Shown here: positions 61,863 to 64,000 of the stretch, piece after piece
How positions within the stretch are numbered: position 1 is the first letter of the stretch
How the letters are laid out: the number at the start of each line of letters is the position of its first letter
DNA from: Hyphomicrobium_A sp964620915
Lineage (GTDB): Bacteria; Pseudomonadota; Alphaproteobacteria; Rhizobiales; Hyphomicrobiaceae
Length of the DNA stretch: 64,000 nucleotides
Direction of reading: 5' to 3'
Assembly: GCA_964620915.1 (NCBI GenBank)
Contig: CAZUKP010000008.1
Span: 1-64,000 of the forward strand
Notes under the pieces: model-generated
The model's input: the letters and a program-made list of their open reading frames with translations, nothing else
What the model was told of the DNA's origin: nothing
Database searches by the model: none
Translations under genes and position numbers: made by a program

Positions 61863-62600
61863 ATGTTTTTTGCAGCGGTCTCGAAAGCATTTGGATTGAA
61901 TGAGGGTGGCGCCACGCGCGGCACGCTGGCTTCGCTTTGGAAAAGGCTAGCGTTGCTTCGCTCCAAGCAAGAGACGCCGGTTCATTTGACCGTTGCGTTT
62001 ACGATTGCCGTCACGACGCTGTCGGCCAAGATGGCGAAAGCGGACGGTGTTGCCTTGCCTGTGGAGGAACGAGCATTCGAGCGCTTGTTCTCCATCCCCG
62101 AAAATGAAGCCAAGAACGTCCGCCGGCTTTATAGTCTTGCCGCAAAGGATACGGCAGGCTTCGAGGTTTATGCCCGCAAAATCGCCACGCTGTTGCGGGG
62201 CGAGCCCCAGCTTTTGAAGTGCGTGTTCGAATGCTTGTTTTGCGTTGCTGCCGCTGACGGCATTCTCCATCCGGCCGAGGACCAATTTCTGGAGATCGTG
62301 GCGCAAGAGTTCGGTCTGAGCCGAGGTGAGTTTCTATCTATTCGCGCGAGTTTCATTCACGACCCCGACAGCCCCTACGACATCTTAGGTGTGCGGCCAG
62401 AGGTTTCGGACGAAGACCTGAGGTCTCGCTACATTGCACTCGTGCGCGAACATCATCCCGATCGATTGATGGCGAGCGGGGTGCCCGTCGAGTTTCGTGT
62501 TGCGGCAGACCGCAGGCTTGCGGCCATCAATGCCGCCTACGAGGCGATCCTGGAAATGCGCGGGCGCAAGCATGGCGCTTCGGAGGCGCAACATCCGTGA
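61863..62600 (+). CDS. TerB-domain plus J-domain protein (DjlA-like)
   Basis: This 245-residue protein joins a TerB-like helical domain to a DnaJ domain. TerB is at about 40-165, including VAFTIAVTTLSAKMAKADGVALPVEERAFERLF and CVFECLFCVAAADGILHPAEDQFLEIVAQEFG. The DnaJ domain (PYDILGVRPEVSDEDLRSRYIALVREHHPDRL) has the HPD motif that stimulates Hsp70 ATPase. This is the DjlA layout, but the N-terminal membrane anchor of DjlA is missing or weak (AFGLNEGG). It would recruit DnaK. Its stop overlaps the start of the amidase gene by 4 nt (GTGA). Confidence 0.9.
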   Translation: MFFAAVSKAFGLNEGGATRGTLASLWKRLALLRSKQETPVHLTVAFTIAVTTLSAKMAKADGVALPVEERAFERLFSIPENEAKNVRRLYSLAAKDTAGFEVYARKIATLLRGEPQLLKCVFECLFCVAAADGILHPAEDQFLEIVAQEFGLSRGEFLSIRASFIHDPDSPYDILGVRPEVSDEDLRSRYIALVREHHPDRLMASGVPVEFRVAADRRLAAINAAYEAILEMRGRKHGASEAQHP

Positions 62601-63367
62601 CACTGATGTGCGACAGCGGCCTCGTCGGCACGCTGCGGCCTTCGCCCAATTCGGGCGCGCGCCGCAAGCAGGCCTCGCCACGTCTGATCATCCTGCACTA
62701 CACCGGCATGGTGTCGGCCGCAGACGCGATCAATTGGCTTTCCAATCCTGAAAGCGAAGTATCCTGTCACTACGTTATCGACGAGGCCGGACACATAACG
62801 CAGATGGTGGCCGAGTCGATGCGCGCCTGGCACGCAGGCGCCTCGCACTGGGCGGGAGAGAACGACATCAACTCGCATTCGATTGGGATTGAGATCCAGA
62901 ATCCCGGCCACGAGCGCGGGTATCCGGAGTTTCCTTCGGCGCAGATGCAGGCCGTTGCCGAGTTGTGTCGGGATATCGTCGGCCGGCACGATCTGAGGCC
63001 TGAAGCTGTGCTCGGACATTCCGACATTGCGCCAGGGCGCAAGATCGATCCGGGCGAGAAGTTCGATTGGGCGTGGCTTGCAGAGCAAGGCGTCGGTCAC
63101 TGGGTCGCGCCTGCGCCCCTTCAAGCGGGCAACGAAGGACTCGGGCTTGGAAGCGAAGGTCCGGCCGTTTCGGAGGCGCAAAGGTTGCTGCGCTTGTATG
63201 GATACAATGTGGAGGCGCACGGCTGCCTCGATGAAAAGACGCAGAAGGTCTTGCGCTCCTTTCAACTGCACTTCCGCCCCGCTTGCGCTGACGGTCGGCT
63301 CGATGCCTCCACGCGCGATACACTGGAGCGCCTGGTCGCCGCGCTGCCTGTTCGTGTGACGAGCTAG
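62597..63367 (+). CDS. N-acetylmuramoyl-L-alanine amidase (AmpD-like) with peptidoglycan-binding domain
   Basis: This 256-residue enzyme starts at GTG 62597, overlapping the upstream stop by 4 nt; ATG 62606 would remove three residues. The amidase_2 zinc domain runs about 28-165. It has LIILHYTGMVSAADAINWL (first histidine ligand), SCHYVIDEAG, SHSIGIEIQNPG, and AVLGHSDIAPGRKIDPGEKFDW with the second histidine and DP. The C-terminal about 60 residues are a PG_binding_1 domain (VSEAQRLLRLYGY ... SFQLHFRP ... TRDTLERL). No signal peptide is visible, so a cytoplasmic role in recycling of anhydro-muropeptides is likely. Translational coupling to a J-domain protein is a recurrent rhizobial arrangement (inference). 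Confidence 0.92.
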   Translation: MTLMCDSGLVGTLRPSPNSGARRKQASPRLIILHYTGMVSAADAINWLSNPESEVSCHYVIDEAGHITQMVAESMRAWHAGASHWAGENDINSHSIGIEIQNPGHERGYPEFPSAQMQAVAELCRDIVGRHDLRPEAVLGHSDIAPGRKIDPGEKFDWAWLAEQGVGHWVAPAPLQAGNEGLGLGSEGPAVSEAQRLLRLYGYNVEAHGCLDEKTQKVLRSFQLHFRPACADGRLDASTRDTLERLVAALPVRVTS

Positions 63368-63372
63368 TCAGC

Positions 63373-64000
63373 TCACGGCTGGCTGTGGAAATTCTCGCGT
63401 GCTTGGCGCGTTGCCTGGGCGTTCTTGTCGGTAATGTAGAAATCGCCGAGGACGAGGACGTCCATATCGGTTCTCAAGAAACAAGAGATGGCGTCTTCGG
63501 GCGCGTTCACGACCGGCTCCTGCCGGTTGAAGCTTGTGTTGAGAATCACATGAATGCCGGTGAGTTTGGCGTACTCCTCAATCACCGCATAGTAACGCGG
63601 GTTGTTCTCGCGATCGACGGTTTGCAGGCGGCCAGTGCCATCGACGTGCACGGCGGCGGGAATGAGATCGACCTTTTCTGCGCGCACCTTCGGTGCCATC
63701 GTCATGAACGGGTCGGGCTGGTTCAGTTCGAAGTACTCGGAGACATGCTCGACCAATACGGCCGGAGCGAAGGGCCGGAACGCCTCGCGATGCTTGATGC
63801 GTGCGTTGATCAGATCCTTCATTTTCAGACTGCGCGCATCCGATAGGATCGAACGGTTGCCAAGCGCACGCGGGCCGATCTCGGCGCGGCCCTGGAACCA
63901 CCCCACGATCTTCTCGTCCGCCAAATCGCGCGCCACTTTTTTGTGCATCTCCGCAGGCTCGATCCGCGTGTAATCCAGCCCCGCCTTATCGAGCGCCCGC
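63373..64000 (-). CDS. Carbamoyltransferase (NodU/CmcH family), C-terminal part
   Basis: The frame is open to the right edge, so the N-terminal part lies outside. The visible about 209 residues are the C-terminal YrdC-like-associated Carbam_trans_C domain. They include KIVGWFQGRAEIGPRALGNRSILSDARS, then NARIKHREAFRPFAPAVLVEHVSEYFEL, and LTGIHVILNTSFNRQEPVVNAPEDAISCFLRTDMDVLVLGDF. These enzymes transfer carbamoyl from carbamoyl phosphate, through carbamoyl-AMP, to sugars, antibiotics or Nod factors. The acceptor here is unknown; a polysaccharide locus may continue beyond the window. It is convergent with the amidase gene, 5 nt apart. Confidence 0.92.
   Translation of the reverse strand, partial: RALDKAGLDYTRIEPAEMHKKVARDLADEKIVGWFQGRAEIGPRALGNRSILSDARSLKMKDLINARIKHREAFRPFAPAVLVEHVSEYFELNQPDPFMTMAPKVRAEKVDLIPAAVHVDGTGRLQTVDRENNPRYYAVIEEYAKLTGIHVILNTSFNRQEPVVNAPEDAISCFLRTDMDVLVLGDFYITDKNAQATRQARENFHSQP

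Overview
The window looks like chromosomal DNA of a GC-rich alphaproteobacterium, most likely of the order Hyphomicrobiales (Rhizobiales). The evidence is family-level. It carries the ethylmalonyl-CoA pathway genes ccr, ecm and mcd, an rlmH-rsfS-nadD block, and small rhizobial families (DUF1488, DUF2852, DUF768-like, zf-CHCC). It also has two autotransporter-type proteins and a FixK/FnrN-type box. The genus cannot be fixed from the sequence alone. No phage, integrase, transposase, CRISPR array or rRNA is visible. The only tRNA is a tRNA-Leu(CAA) cut by the left edge.

Layout. 0-10 kb: central carbon metabolism. ecm and ccr are divergent, and mcd lies 2 kb further on with an SDR gene directly behind it. 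These three enzymes carry crotonyl-CoA through ethylmalonyl-CoA and methylsuccinyl-CoA to mesaconyl-CoA, the route used for acetyl-CoA assimilation or glyoxylate regeneration. 10-15 kb: a cyclic-nucleotide-binding protein, an unrecognised 739-residue membrane protein, and the housekeeping run nadD-rsfS-rlmH. 15-24 kb: a GH15 glycosidase, a zf-CHCC plus FAD-monooxygenase operon, an alpha/beta hydrolase, an extensin-like lipoprotein, DUF1488 and a stand-alone lpxD. The 3' flank of the alpha/beta hydrolase can fold into a long nested hairpin. 24-27 kb: a cold-adaptation neighbourhood (csp, an RhlE-type helicase, a coupled small membrane protein).

27-35 kb: serine and GDSL hydrolases, a remnant of an amidohydrolase gene, and a divergent flavodoxin/macro-domain pair that shares a FixK-type box. 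A large secreted protein with a possible cysteine-hydrolase core follows. 35-46 kb: a stretch rich in envelope and peptidoglycan functions. It holds a lytic-transglycosylase-like protein and a probable type-I-secreted muramidase-like protein with 30-bp tandem repeats. It also holds a LysM plus Cys-rich (GLG1-like) protein, an SH3/LprI/MliC lysozyme-inhibitor fusion, a secretory lipase, a Tat-exported L,D-transpeptidase and a truncated autotransporter passenger.

46-57 kb: a 1103-residue autotransporter, small stress proteins, a fasciclin-domain protein, Ada, the ergothioneine operon egtBD with a structured leader and a trailing TetR gene, and several very small genes, one of only 55 codons. 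57-64 kb: a pentapeptide-repeat protein, a fused 5-oxoprolinase/hydantoinase, a TerB-J-domain protein translationally coupled to an AmpD-like amidase, and the 3' part of a carbamoyltransferase that runs off the right edge.

The most interesting unexplained items are the secreted muramidase-like repeat protein with its lysozyme-inhibitor neighbour, the secreted 649-residue protein, the LysM-GLG1 protein, the FixK-box macro-domain/flavodoxin pair, the candidate structured RNA at 20803-20885, and the double hairpin ahead of egtB.
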